This document shows, one piece after another, positions 54,225 to 63,164 of a stretch of 64,000 bases of DNA. Under the pieces are notes generated by a model. It did not search any database. It saw nothing but the letters and a program-made list of their open reading frames with translations, and was not told the DNA's origin. The stretch covers positions 426,218 through 490,217 of the forward strand of contig NZ_JAMXFD010000002.1 in NCBI RefSeq assembly GCF_025370875.1. The letters are read 5' to 3'. Within the stretch, counting starts at the first letter, position 1. Every line of letters starts with the position of its first letter. The position numbers and the translations under genes are program-made. This stretch comes from Laspinema palackyanum D2c (lineage in GTDB: Bacteria > Cyanobacteriota > Cyanobacteriia > Cyanobacteriales > Laspinemataceae).

Positions 54225-57200
54225 CTAGGAGGGATTTTTTTCCGGTAAGAGGCACTTATCGGAATCGCAACCGGCAGGTCCTGCTTCCGCTAATTCCCCG
54301 AGGTCATAGCGCTGGAGGGCGTTTTTAAAGTCATCAGTTTTGCGACGAACTAAGACCTCGGCGCTGAGGCGATCGTACTCCGCTTTGTCAATGGGTTCAA
54401 AGGGGAGACGAGGGAACGATTGGCGATCGTCAAATCGAGCGAGTAAGGCCGCAGAAATATAGCCTTCATCGTTTTGGATGGCCTCATAAATGCGATTACC
54501 TAGGGCTTCAATTTCTGACTCCCGAACTTCCACCGTTGCCGAGGTGTTATGGGTGACATAGTGACTCTGAACGTTCATGTAAAAGTCCATTTGAGCCAAG
54601 GCACTAAATTGACTAATATCAATTTCATCAGCACCGGGTAAATCGGCCCAACTGACGGCAATGGGAATTTCCACCAACCATTCAGAACAGCGCGGGTCAA
54701 ACGGATCATTCAGGAGATTTCCGTTTTCATCCTTATCCGATTGGGAGGGAATTACACTGTAACCATAGTCGATACAAGCCAAGGCAACCGGGTCATTTTT
54801 ACCGAAAGTAATTCGGCGAATAAACCGCTGGGCTTTAGGCGGATGCCAACCGGGAGATGCGCCAGTTAGTAAAGATTTGGTTCCTGAAGGCTGAACGGTA
54901 GTGCAACGATTCGGACGGCGCAATCCGTGGCGATCGCAATAATCCCAAACCTGAGTATGAACAACGGTTCGCCAGCGCGTCAAATAGGCTTCTTCTTGAC
55001 GCTTAAATTCAATGCCTTCCGGGGTTGCCGGACGACCTTGTTCCCACCAGCGCAACCAATCCACACCAAAGGCATGAACGAAGAAATCAAACAATCCGGT
55101 AAAGGAAACACCGACAATCGGATCGATTTCCCGGCTGTATTGATAGCGGGGTTCCACGAATTTATGATTGAGCAAGGTTGCTACAGATAAAGCACCCGCA
55201 GCAAAAGCATCTTCTTGTTCGCGATCGTTTTGGGGGTCAATTAGATTCAGATGGATCTCAGCTAAATTGCATTGCCCGGTGAGGGTTCCACCGAAAACGC
55301 CCTTATGGAATTCGGGTTCGTTAAAGCAGAAGGTATCATGCTGACCCTGAATAGGGACAATCTCGCGAATGATTTGCCATTTGCCTTTATTTGTGGGTTG
55401 ATGACCGCCCGAGGTATTAACGCGCTGACAAGGAATTGCGGCACAATCGGTGATTTGTAAATACCACAAATCCTTGCTGCAAATGCCCAAATTGGTGCTT
55501 TCCCCGGCTCGCGATTGCAAATTAACTGAGGAGCGAATTCCGCATTTGAGCAATAACAGATAGACCCGATAAGCCCGGTCATAATCGGACAAATACAACC
55601 GAACGCCACCGCTTGACGTAGCGGAACCATCGGCATCAATTAAGCCCGCGATGAAGTGTAAAATCCCTTCGCGGTTCCAACTGGCCAAGGCTTCCAAAGG
55701 TTTGGCATGGGCTTTTAAATCGCGGACTTGTTCGGGGTCGAATTGGTCTTGGAAACCCGTATAAAGCAAGCAAGGGGTTTCGGGATTTTCTGCGTAATAG
55801 CGCAATTTTCCTGAAGTCCGACCGGCGATTGCTAATTCCGGATAGCTTTTGGCTCCATATAAGCGCAGTTGGAGTTGAGGCTTGCCATTGGATTGGCAGA
55901 GGGAGCCATCCCCTACCAATTGCCCGAGGGTGTAAGCCCACAAGGGGTCCACAAATTTGCCATCTTGATAGTCAATCTGGAATGGCTCAGTGTGCAGGGC
56001 GTATTTGTGGGTGGAAAGACGCTCTTGTAGTTGGGCGGTGGTCATTTCCAGATAGGTTTTACCGAAGCGATCGCTGACGAAGAAACGGTGTTTTTCGGTG
56101 ACATCTAACCAGGTCCCATCGGCAAAAGAGACCCGATAAAGCTGGCGATCGCGTCCCGTCAACATCGGAGTCACGCGACTCCACCGCTGACCATTCCAAA
56201 TTTCCACCGATTGACCTACGAGCGATCGAATCGGGTGCATTCCATCTCGCGTAACCAGCATCGTATCGCCAGAAACGCAGTGAAAATCTGCACCAATAAT
56301 TTCACCACATGGATTTAATCCAACTCGGGATAACCGATGTTCTAACTCTGTTTGAGAGATTTCTGGATAGCGATCGCCTATCCATTGCTTCCCATTGCCC
56401 TCGTTATAGGCTTTCAGAAAATCCCGTTTAGACTCACGAGTTGGCATTAAATCGCAACTAGCTCGGGCAACAGCTTCACCAGCCCATTGAATAGCTCCTT
56501 CCCCAGAATAGTATTGTTGACGCACCGCATCAATACATTCATTGAGGGTCGGTTTATGGTGAAAAACCCTTGTGTGATTTGCCATTCTTAATGCATCTCT
56601 TTCCGGGTCAATGCGCCAGTTTCCCGCCTCATCTTGTTGCCATAAATTCATCTTGGCATTGGCAAACAATTCATCATCGCTTGCGCTCTGGCGCATCCCG
56701 GCACTGTTAGAAACCAGAATGCCCTCGCAGACAAACTCATGAACTGTCGCCACCTCAATATCGTAGGTAGGACAACGGCGAACATCAAAGTCAACCTGCT
56801 CAACTTTGATCGGAACGAGGTCGGTTGCTTCGGGAATGTAACGTTTTAACGTTAGCGGAATCATGTGTTTTTGATTCCCGCCCCAATGATACTGGTAAGT
56901 ATTGACCAAGGGACGAACCATGTGGACTGGAAAGCCATGTTCCTTAAATGACTTCGGGCGGTTCTTTTTCTGGGTCGCAAATTGAATTGAATAATTAGAA
57001 AAGGTAGATTCAACATCGCTAAACGCTTTTTCGCCTACCGTGACTAATTCACCTTCCCATTTTCCTGTTCGTTTGCGAATGGCACTACACATCCGAACAG
57101 TAATGCCTAGAGAGGCATAAAGGGCCTGGACCTGCTGTAGAAATTTCTGCTGGGAGGAAGTGACGAGCACCCCTTGGCTATGACAACCATCGGCATCGGC

Positions 57201-58709
57201 GAGTCCTGCTAAAAAGGAGGCGCGAATATCAATGGTTCCTAAGAGAATACAGTCCGGAATAACCAAGGGTTGAAAAGATTGCTTAAACTGCTTTAGATAC
57301 AGGTTTAAGGCAGAGGAGTTAAATTGCAGTTCATACGCCTTGGTCTGGCATTGCTCAGGGGTTCGGAGGGTGTAGGTATCCAGACCAAACTCCCGACCAA
57401 CGGCAGTTAATCGGTCTAAGATAGCCGGACTATCTTCGTGAACTCGGAACCGGACTCGTGAACCATCCGAAGCAACCGAACCATCCCCCTGTAAATATCC
57501 TAAAAAGTAGGCTACATCAGTAGTCAAAGCAGGGATTTGGATGGGTTTTGCCGATGAGTGAATTTGCCCTCGAAACTCGGGGAGTTCGGTTGCAGTACCC
57601 GGGATAGATTGAGGTACAAAGATGAGCCGATCGCCTTCTTTGAGATCCTTAGCCTTGACCATCTTGTAGTTGCCATAAATATCAGTCAGTACGGCTACTT
57701 TATGGTCAGGGGTACAGTCTAAGATGCCATCCTGGGTACGAATGCGACAGAGGGATTGCTCTCCTTGAACAAAAAAGTTGGTAACTGGGTAAAACCCTTT
57801 ACTGGTTAAAACGCGATCGCCAATCCGCACTTTAGCAATCGGTACTAAGCCCGCTTCTGTATGTACTAGCGCATCTTCCGGCAAACAGCGTCTTATGTTG
57901 CCTGCCACTATTGTGCTTGCCGCTTCATCAATAAGCAAGCAGCATTCGACTGAATTTAATTGCCGTCCATTTGCTTTATTTAAAATTAAAGCAACTCGCT
58001 TATAAAGGTCAGTTAATTTAACTGGATTAGCAACCCCTCCAAACCCTTTCAGCGGTTCTCCTGCTGGACGAATATCGCACAGATCCACGACAACTTCAAC
58101 GGTTGAATTAAACCGCTCATCTGTGGAGAGTTCTAGGAGGGTTTGATAGGATTGCACCCATCCAATCCGGGAGTCTCCGACATTCATGAGGACCCGATCG
58201 CCATCGTAAGTCACCTCAGTTTCTTGGCGACGCCGATCGCTCGGGGTCAGGCCAATTTCACCTTGCAAGGTGATCTGGAGTGGGTTGCGAATCTTCGGCA
58301 ACTGATTGATATATTGAGGTTCGAGGACTGCGCCGGTGCCACATCCCATCATGGCAAGGCCCATTAATAATCCAAAGGCTCGCCAATCGTGAATATTTGT
58401 CGAGGAACAGTTATAGGCCCCAGAAAAGTTTTCCGGGCGTTCGATCCAGTCCGTTCCTCCCACCCACAACCAACGCCCCGAGGAGAGGGTTTTGAGTTGT
58501 TGCTGCATCTGGGTGAGGAGTGCCACCTCGTCGGAGTTGAGATTGCCGAGTTTCTCTAATCCAGCAATGGTGCGATCGCAGACTTGATCCCAAGTTTCGC
58601 GCCCGTCATCTTGGCGGCGGCTGTAAGTCCTAAAAAACACCGGATTCGCTGCCGGTGCGGTTTCGGGAAAATCGCTGTGGTGGCGCGTGCGTTCCAATTC
58701 TCGAACCAT
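54225..58709 (-). CDS. nrdJ: Adenosylcobalamin-dependent (class II) ribonucleotide reductase with two inteins
   Basis: 1494 aa as translated; 764 aa after removal of two inteins, the usual size of a monomeric class II enzyme of the RTPR type. Extein landmarks: YNCSSTN (about 99-105, first redox Cys), VAGNIRR/SAGMRQ around intein 1, NPCGEIIGADFH/CNLAEIHLN around intein 2, and a C-terminal CDSDKC pair for thioredoxin reduction. It makes deoxyribonucleotides using B12 radical chemistry in the cytoplasm. Both insertions are at conserved active-site regions, so activity depends on splicing. Confidence 0.95.
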   Translation of the reverse strand: MVRELERTRHHSDFPETAPAANPVFFRTYSRRQDDGRETWDQVCDRTIAGLEKLGNLNSDEVALLTQMQQQLKTLSSGRWLWVGGTDWIERPENFSGAYNCSSTNIHDWRAFGLLMGLAMMGCGTGAVLEPQYINQLPKIRNPLQITLQGEIGLTPSDRRRQETEVTYDGDRVLMNVGDSRIGWVQSYQTLLELSTDERFNSTVEVVVDLCDIRPAGEPLKGFGGVANPVKLTDLYKRVALILNKANGRQLNSVECCLLIDEAASTIVAGNIRRCLPEDALVHTEAGLVPIAKVRIGDRVLTSKGFYPVTNFFVQGEQSLCRIRTQDGILDCTPDHKVAVLTDIYGNYKMVKAKDLKEGDRLIFVPQSIPGTATELPEFRGQIHSSAKPIQIPALTTDVAYFLGYLQGDGSVASDGSRVRFRVHEDSPAILDRLTAVGREFGLDTYTLRTPEQCQTKAYELQFNSSALNLYLKQFKQSFQPLVIPDCILLGTIDIRASFLAGLADADGCHSQGVLVTSSQQKFLQQVQALYASLGITVRMCSAIRKRTGKWEGELVTVGEKAFSDVESTFSNYSIQFATQKKNRPKSFKEHGFPVHMVRPLVNTYQYHWGGNQKHMIPLTLKRYIPEATDLVPIKVEQVDFDVRRCPTYDIEVATVHEFVCEGILVSNSAGMRQSASDDELFANAKMNLWQQDEAGNWRIDPERDALRMANHTRVFHHKPTLNECIDAVRQQYYSGEGAIQWAGEAVARASCDLMPTRESKRDFLKAYNEGNGKQWIGDRYPEISQTELEHRLSRVGLNPCGEIIGADFHCVSGDTMLVTRDGMHPIRSLVGQSVEIWNGQRWSRVTPMLTGRDRQLYRVSFADGTWLDVTEKHRFFVSDRFGKTYLEMTTAQLQERLSTHKYALHTEPFQIDYQDGKFVDPLWAYTLGQLVGDGSLCQSNGKPQLQLRLYGAKSYPELAIAGRTSGKLRYYAENPETPCLLYTGFQDQFDPEQVRDLKAHAKPLEALASWNREGILHFIAGLIDADGSATSSGGVRLYLSDYDRAYRVYLLLLKCGIRSSVNLQSRAGESTNLGICSKDLWYLQITDCAAIPCQRVNTSGGHQPTNKGKWQIIREIVPIQGQHDTFCFNEPEFHKGVFGGTLTGQCNLAEIHLNLIDPQNDREQEDAFAAGALSVATLLNHKFVEPRYQYSREIDPIVGVSFTGLFDFFVHAFGVDWLRWWEQGRPATPEGIEFKRQEEAYLTRWRTVVHTQVWDYCDRHGLRRPNRCTTVQPSGTKSLLTGASPGWHPPKAQRFIRRITFGKNDPVALACIDYGYSVIPSQSDKDENGNLLNDPFDPRCSEWLVEIPIAVSWADLPGADEIDISQFSALAQMDFYMNVQSHYVTHNTSATVEVRESEIEALGNRIYEAIQNDEGYISAALLARFDDRQSFPRLPFEPIDKAEYDRLSAEVLVRRKTDDFKNALQRYDLGELAEAGPAGCDSDKCLLPEKNPS
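55272..56279 (-). other. Intein 2 of NrdJ (336 aa, LAGLIDADG endonuclease)
   Basis: Residues about 811-1146. It starts at Cys (CVSGDTMLVTRDGMHPIRSL) and ends GGTLTGQ before the extein Cys of CNLAEIHL. The last residue is Gln instead of the usual Asn. Block-like endonuclease motifs: TLGQLVGDGSL and FIAGLIDADGSATSSG. An N-terminal Cys and a +1 Cys are intact. Confidence 0.9.
56706..57887 (-). other. Intein 1 of NrdJ (394 aa, LAGLIDADG endonuclease)
   Basis: Residues 275-668. It starts at Cys (CLPEDALVHTEAGLVPIAKV) and ends VHEFVCEGILVSN before extein Ser (SAGMR). The penultimate position is Ser rather than His. Endonuclease motifs: FLGYLQGDGSVASDG and FLAGLADADGCHSQG. The length fits a full intein with a homing endonuclease. 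Confidence 0.92.
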
Positions 58710-59033
58710 AAGTCAATCTCTTCTCGTATCCGCATATAGCTGTAGATCAAGACTATACGCCATCTTAGATTTAGTGGTCAAAGGTTGTTAAATTTTAAAA
58801 TTTGCGCTATGTCTAGGGCCAGGGGGGGATGTGGGTAGCATCGGGGAGATGAGGAGCATCGGGGAGATGGGGAGGAGAAATATTAACCTAAATGCGGAAT
58901 GTGGATAGAATAAACCAAAGCCAGATTTCTGCGTGGGATTCTCCTAATTCCCGAAAGGGAGGCTTAATCAAGGAGAGGCGACGCGGAGGGACTGGTTCAA
59001 TCTACATAAGGGGCATCACCGCCGAGAATCGCC
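58710..59033. other. Intergenic between nrdJ and potA, 324 bases
   Basis: Divergent promoters are expected here. A short imperfect tandem repeat AGCATCGGGGAGATG occurs twice at about 58837-58872. No gene is supported. Confidence 0.5.
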
Positions 59034-60167
59034 ATGATGTTTCAATCTGCTACGACGCACCAAAGCGCTGCCACGGGTTACGATACCCTCCTCGACGTTG
59101 AACTTCGCAAAGTTTTTAAGGTGTTTGAGGGGGAAACTGCGGTCCGGGGTGTCGATCTTGACATTAATCGAGGAGAATTTTTTAGTATCCTTGGTCCTTC
59201 CGGCTGTGGCAAAACAACGACCCTAAGATTGATCGGAGGCTTTGAGACGCCTTCTGCGGGAGAGGTCCTGATTCGGGGTAAGTCCATGAATCAGGTTCCG
59301 GCTTATCAGCGCCCGGTGAATACGGTGTTTCAAAGTTATGCGCTGTTCAATCATCAGTCTATTGCGGAAAATATTGCGTTTGGGTTGCGAATCAAACGCT
59401 GTGGGAAAAGTGAAATTGAGGAGCGGGTCAAAGAAGCGCTCAAATTGGTCAAAATGGAGTCTTACGCCAATCGCTATCCCTCTCAGCTCTCGGGAGGTCA
59501 ACAACAACGGGTGGCTCTAGCACGGGCGCTGGTGAATCGTCCAGCGGTTGTGTTGTTGGATGAACCGTTAGGGGCGTTGGACCTGAAGTTGAGGAAGCAG
59601 ATGCAGGTTGAGTTATCAACGTTGCATCGGGATTTGGGGTTGACTTTTGTGATGGTGACTCATGACCAGGAGGAGGCCCTTTCTTTGTCGGACCGGATTG
59701 CTGTGATGCATGAGGGCAAGATTGAGCAAATCGGGACCCCGAGTGCCATTTATGAGCGTCCCCGATCGCCGTTTGTGGCAGATTTTATTGGAGAAACCAA
59801 TTTGTTGCCAGGACGGATTGAAGGGAGCGATCGCACCTCCCTGGCAATTCGCACGGGGACGGGTCTCAAAATTGTGGTGGAACCGACGGAACCCTGGAGT
59901 GGTAACGCATCAGGGGCGATCGTTAGTGTTCGACCGGAAAAAATTAATTTGAGTCTCTATCCGCCAGAGGTGGAGGTAAACTGCTTTGAGGGCCGCCTCA
60001 AAACGGTCATGTATTTGGGAACCCATGTTCAGTATGTGGTGGAACTGCTCTCGGGGGATGAAATGGCGGTCTTGCAACCGAATACGGGAACGAGCTTACC
60101 AGATCCTGAGACGCCGATCTATACCTACTGGCTGCCTACAGATTGTATTGCCTTGGCTGCGGCTTAG
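59034..60167 (+). CDS. potA: Spermidine/putrescine ABC transporter ATPase
   Basis: A 377-aa ATPase. Walker [18 protein letters not shown] (about 53), Q-loop VFQSYALF, signature [15 protein letters not shown], Walker [13 protein letters not shown] and the H-loop [13 protein letters not shown] are complete. The C-terminal regulatory domain (about 240-370) has the TOBE-like segment [11 protein letters not shown]. It would energise polyamine uptake with PotB, PotC and PotD encoded downstream. Met2 is an equal start candidate. The short unknown gene separates it from potD. Confidence 0.93.
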   Translation: MMFQSATTHQSAATGYDTLLDVELRKVFKVFEGETAVRGVDLDINRGEFFSILGPSGCGKTTTLRLIGGFETPSAGEVLIRGKSMNQVPAYQRPVNTVFQSYALFNHQSIAENIAFGLRIKRCGKSEIEERVKEALKLVKMESYANRYPSQLSGGQQQRVALARALVNRPAVVLLDEPLGALDLKLRKQMQVELSTLHRDLGLTFVMVTHDQEEALSLSDRIAVMHEGKIEQIGTPSAIYERPRSPFVADFIGETNLLPGRIEGSDRTSLAIRTGTGLKIVVEPTEPWSGNASGAIVSVRPEKINLSLYPPEVEVNCFEGRLKTVMYLGTHVQYVVELLSGDEMAVLQPNTGTSLPDPETPIYTYWLPTDCIALAAA

Positions 60168-60250
60168 GCGGCAACTGCCGGGGTGCGCTACTCCTTCACC
60201 TGTACCTGTGGATGCGATCGCTTGTCGTTACCATCTGGACGGACATTGAT

Positions 60251-60658
60251 ATGAATCTAGCCAGTGTAAATCAATTTTTAGAGGAGATAGAATCCCACTG
60301 TCCCAAGAATGCCATTCTGACCTTTCTCGGTAGTGATGGAGAATCCTTCGTGGTTGACATCCAACGGGAGGGCAGTCAGGTCAATTATGGCTATCAATGG
60401 GGGATCAAAGAATTGCTGATTAGCAAGTTGCTGTCTAAAACTGAGCCGGTAGCTTCCCTAATTCTTCGGTCATTTTTACCCGAAATTGACGAACTCACCC
60501 ATTTGCCGATCAAAGAACTCCGGGGGTATGTTCTGAAACGGCAGGGTTCTGAACTGGACTATGAAAAACTCTCCCCGGAATTAATGTTTGCTTGTCAAAA
60601 TACCGATGCGGAAACCGGAAATCCCCTCCCGTTAGAAACATCGGTTCGATATTGTTAA
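60251..60658 (+). CDS. Unrecognised protein between potA and potD
   Basis: A 135-aa soluble protein from ATG 60251; the open frame extends back to 60143 inside the potA end but the added part is basic and non-protein-like. FLEEIESHCPKNAILTFLGS, IKELLISKLLSKTEPVA and LTHLPIKELRGYVLKRQGSE suggest a compact alpha/beta fold. I do not recognise the family. It is 84 bases after potA and 70 before potD on the same strand, so it may belong to the transporter operon. Confidence 0.7.
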   Translation: MNLASVNQFLEEIESHCPKNAILTFLGSDGESFVVDIQREGSQVNYGYQWGIKELLISKLLSKTEPVASLILRSFLPEIDELTHLPIKELRGYVLKRQGSELDYEKLSPELMFACQNTDAETGNPLPLETSVRYC

Positions 60659-60728
60659 TTCATCTGAATCTTGGTCATCACACCACTTTGTAAAAATAGT
60701 GCGGATTCCGAAACCCCCAAAATATAGA

Positions 60729-61859
60729 ATGAGCAGTGCTACACCGACCCGACGTCAGTTTTTACAACAGTCTGCGGCGGCACTTTCTGGTCTGGCGTTG
60801 TCGAGTTGTGGCTGGACCCTGGGTGGGCAACCGAGTCCAGAACTCGATGAGGATGCTTCTAATGTGGCGTTGGACTCAACTGCCGCTAATGAACTGTTTA
60901 TCTACACTTGGGCTGACTATACCGATGCAGATTTGCTCGAAAGTTTTACTGAGCAAACAGGTATCCGAGTGATTGTCGATATTTATGACTCGAATGAGGC
61001 AATGTTGGCAAAGATGCAGGCAGGCGGTGGCAGTTCTTACAGTATTATCTATCCCTCAGATTATATGGTGGGACGGATGGTCCAACTGCAACTGCTTAGA
61101 CCTTTGGAGCGATCGCAGATTCAAGGACTAGATAATCTATTTGAGAAGTTTCAAGACCCGGAATATGACCGGGGAAATCGCTACAGTGTCCCGTTTACCT
61201 GGGGGACAACTGGACTGATTTATAATTCGGCTAAACTCTCAACGCCTCCCGATGATTGGGACTATCTCTGGACTCATCAGAGTGACCTTTCTCGACGGCT
61301 AACTTTGATGAATGATGTTCGGGAGGTCATCGGTGCGGGACTGCGATCGCTCGGTTACTCCTATAATTCCACGGACCCCGCTCAACTTCGGGCCGCCTAT
61401 GAACACTTGGTCAATCTTAAGCCTGCTTTAGCTAATTTTACTACCGATGGCTGGCGGGATTTGATTTTGGCTGGGGATTTGGAAATGGCGATGGGTTTTT
61501 CTTTTGATGCGCTTTCCGTCTCGGACGAAAATCCAGACTTGGAATATGTGGTCCCCATGAGTGGCAGTTCATTATGGACTGATACGATGGTCATTCCCAG
61601 AAATGCACCGAATGTTCAAGGCGCTTATGCTTGGATTAATTTTATGTTTCAACCCCAAGTAACAGCGGATTTAATTGAACGACTCTATTTTGCTACCCCG
61701 AATCGCGCCGCTTATAATTTACTATCCCAGGAACTCCGAGAAAATCCAACGTTATTTCCTCCCGAGTCGGTGTTAGAACGGTGTCAAGGTATTCTCCCCC
61801 TCAGCACGGAAAAGGAAAAAGAATATGCTCGGTATTGGATTCGATTAAAAAGTGTTTAA
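60729..61859 (+). CDS. potD: Spermidine/putrescine-binding periplasmic protein
   Basis: 376 aa from ATG 60729 (MSSATPTRRQFLQQ); a GTG at 60699 adds non-signal residues. The N-terminus has a twin-arginine motif TRRQFLQ and a lipobox-like LALSSCGW, so export folded by Tat and lipid anchoring are both suggested. The mature part matches PotD-type binding proteins: LFIYTWADYTDADLLESFTE, IIYPSDYMVGRM, and FTWGTTGLIYNSAKL. It binds polyamines and hands them to PotBC. The permease gene potB follows after about 316 bases. Confidence 0.92.
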   Translation: MSSATPTRRQFLQQSAAALSGLALSSCGWTLGGQPSPELDEDASNVALDSTAANELFIYTWADYTDADLLESFTEQTGIRVIVDIYDSNEAMLAKMQAGGGSSYSIIYPSDYMVGRMVQLQLLRPLERSQIQGLDNLFEKFQDPEYDRGNRYSVPFTWGTTGLIYNSAKLSTPPDDWDYLWTHQSDLSRRLTLMNDVREVIGAGLRSLGYSYNSTDPAQLRAAYEHLVNLKPALANFTTDGWRDLILAGDLEMAMGFSFDALSVSDENPDLEYVVPMSGSSLWTDTMVIPRNAPNVQGAYAWINFMFQPQVTADLIERLYFATPNRAAYNLLSQELRENPTLFPPESVLERCQGILPLSTEKEKEYARYWIRLKSV

Positions 61860-62175
61860 ATAGGTTGTGAATTGTACTCCTGGAAACGGGATAAAAACAG
61901 TTGGGATTCACTGAATTTTCTGTCAATAGGTTCTGATTGTTCAATTTTATTTTTTGCCAAGCCCTATCCATTGATTCAAGTTTATAAAAACCCGCACCCT
62001 CAAGGGTGGGGCTATACGGACGAAGCCCGCCTGCGCGGGCTAAGAGAGAAAACAACTGTTTACAACTGGATTTGTTATGAGTTGTTAGGTTAGCTCAGGT
62101 GTCCTGAAAGTGAATCCGCAAAAGCTCTAACCGATCGCGATTGAACTTCTGGTTTATTCCCTTATTACTCCTCCC
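61860..62175. other. Intergenic between potD and potB, 316 bases
   Basis: It contains a double-hairpin repeat (61984-62045) that may attenuate or process the pot transcript. Nothing else is seen. Confidence 0.55.
61984..62045. repeat. Double-hairpin interspersed repeat
   Basis: CACCCT/AGGGTG (about 61992-62007) and GCCCGC/GCGGGC (about 62026-62041) form two hairpins with CTATACGGACGAA between. The type is one I recall from cyanobacterial intergenic DNA; only one copy is in this window. Confidence 0.6.
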
Positions 62176-63102
62176 ATGACTGTATCGCCCAGTAAGCCGA
62201 AAAACGAATCCAAAATCGGAAAACGCACCCTGCCGGAGTGGCTGGGACCCTTAGCTTTACTCGGTCCTGCCGGAGTTTGGTTATTCCTGTTGTTGGTCCT
62301 GCCAACGGTGGTAATTTTTCAACTGAGTTTAGTGCCGGGAATTCAACCCGGCGATCGCGTGATTCCCTCGGGACTGGATAACTTCTGTCTCGTCTTGGGA
62401 TTTGAAAATTGCCGATTCGCGGACTTTGACCCGGTATTTCTCCAAACTATCGGGCGATCGCTCTTTTTTGCCACCGGCACAACCCTAATTTGTCTATTAC
62501 TCGGCTTTCCCGTTGCCTATTGGTTAGCCGTGGATACCCCCAAACGCTGGCGAACTTTACTCTTACTCGCCTTTGTTTTGCCCCTGTGGACCTCATCTCT
62601 GCTGCGTTCCTACGCCTGGAAAACGATTCTGCGTCCCACAGGTGTTCTCAACTCACTGTTAGGAGTTGTGGGAATCCCTCCCTTAGATTTACTCCACCAA
62701 AGTTCCGCCGTATTCATCGGCATGAGTTACAGTTTTCTCCCCTACATGGTGTTAATTCTTTACGCATCATTAGAGAAACTCGATAAACGCTTATTAGAGG
62801 CAGCCGCCGATTTAGGGGCCAATCCCATTGAAGTGTTTTGGAAAGTGACAGTCCCCCAAACCTTATCGGGAATTGCTGCCGGTTCTTTGCTAGTCTTTAT
62901 CAGTGGTTTAGGGGATTTTGTGAATCCTGAATTGCTCGGGGGGGCTTCCAGTATGACCGTTTCCCGGTTAATTTATGATCAATTTTTGGGAGTGGCACGA
63001 GACTGGGGGTTTGGTTCGGCCCTAAGTATGGTATTAATTCTAGCGGTGAGTGTGGCGATCGCTGGTTTAATTCGGTTTGGTGAAGCCACTCCTAAAAAAT
63101 AA
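62176..63102 (+). CDS. potB: Spermidine/putrescine ABC transporter permease
   Basis: A 308-aa integral membrane permease with six hydrophobic segments. The EAA-loop that docks to the ATPase is DLGANPIEVFWKVTVPQTLSGI (about 215-236). LLVLPTVVIFQLSLVPG is the first helix, and SGLGDFVNPELLGGASSM is the usual block near the C-terminus. It would form the transmembrane channel with PotC. potC begins 62 bases downstream on the same strand. Confidence 0.92.
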   Translation: MTVSPSKPKNESKIGKRTLPEWLGPLALLGPAGVWLFLLLVLPTVVIFQLSLVPGIQPGDRVIPSGLDNFCLVLGFENCRFADFDPVFLQTIGRSLFFATGTTLICLLLGFPVAYWLAVDTPKRWRTLLLLAFVLPLWTSSLLRSYAWKTILRPTGVLNSLLGVVGIPPLDLLHQSSAVFIGMSYSFLPYMVLILYASLEKLDKRLLEAAADLGANPIEVFWKVTVPQTLSGIAAGSLLVFISGLGDFVNPELLGGASSMTVSRLIYDQFLGVARDWGFGSALSMVLILAVSVAIAGLIRFGEATPKK

Positions 63103-63164
63103 CAGCGTTAACCCCTCAAAGGGTGCATTAAAAAGTCTAGGTAATGCTTGCGTGGTGAAATGGC

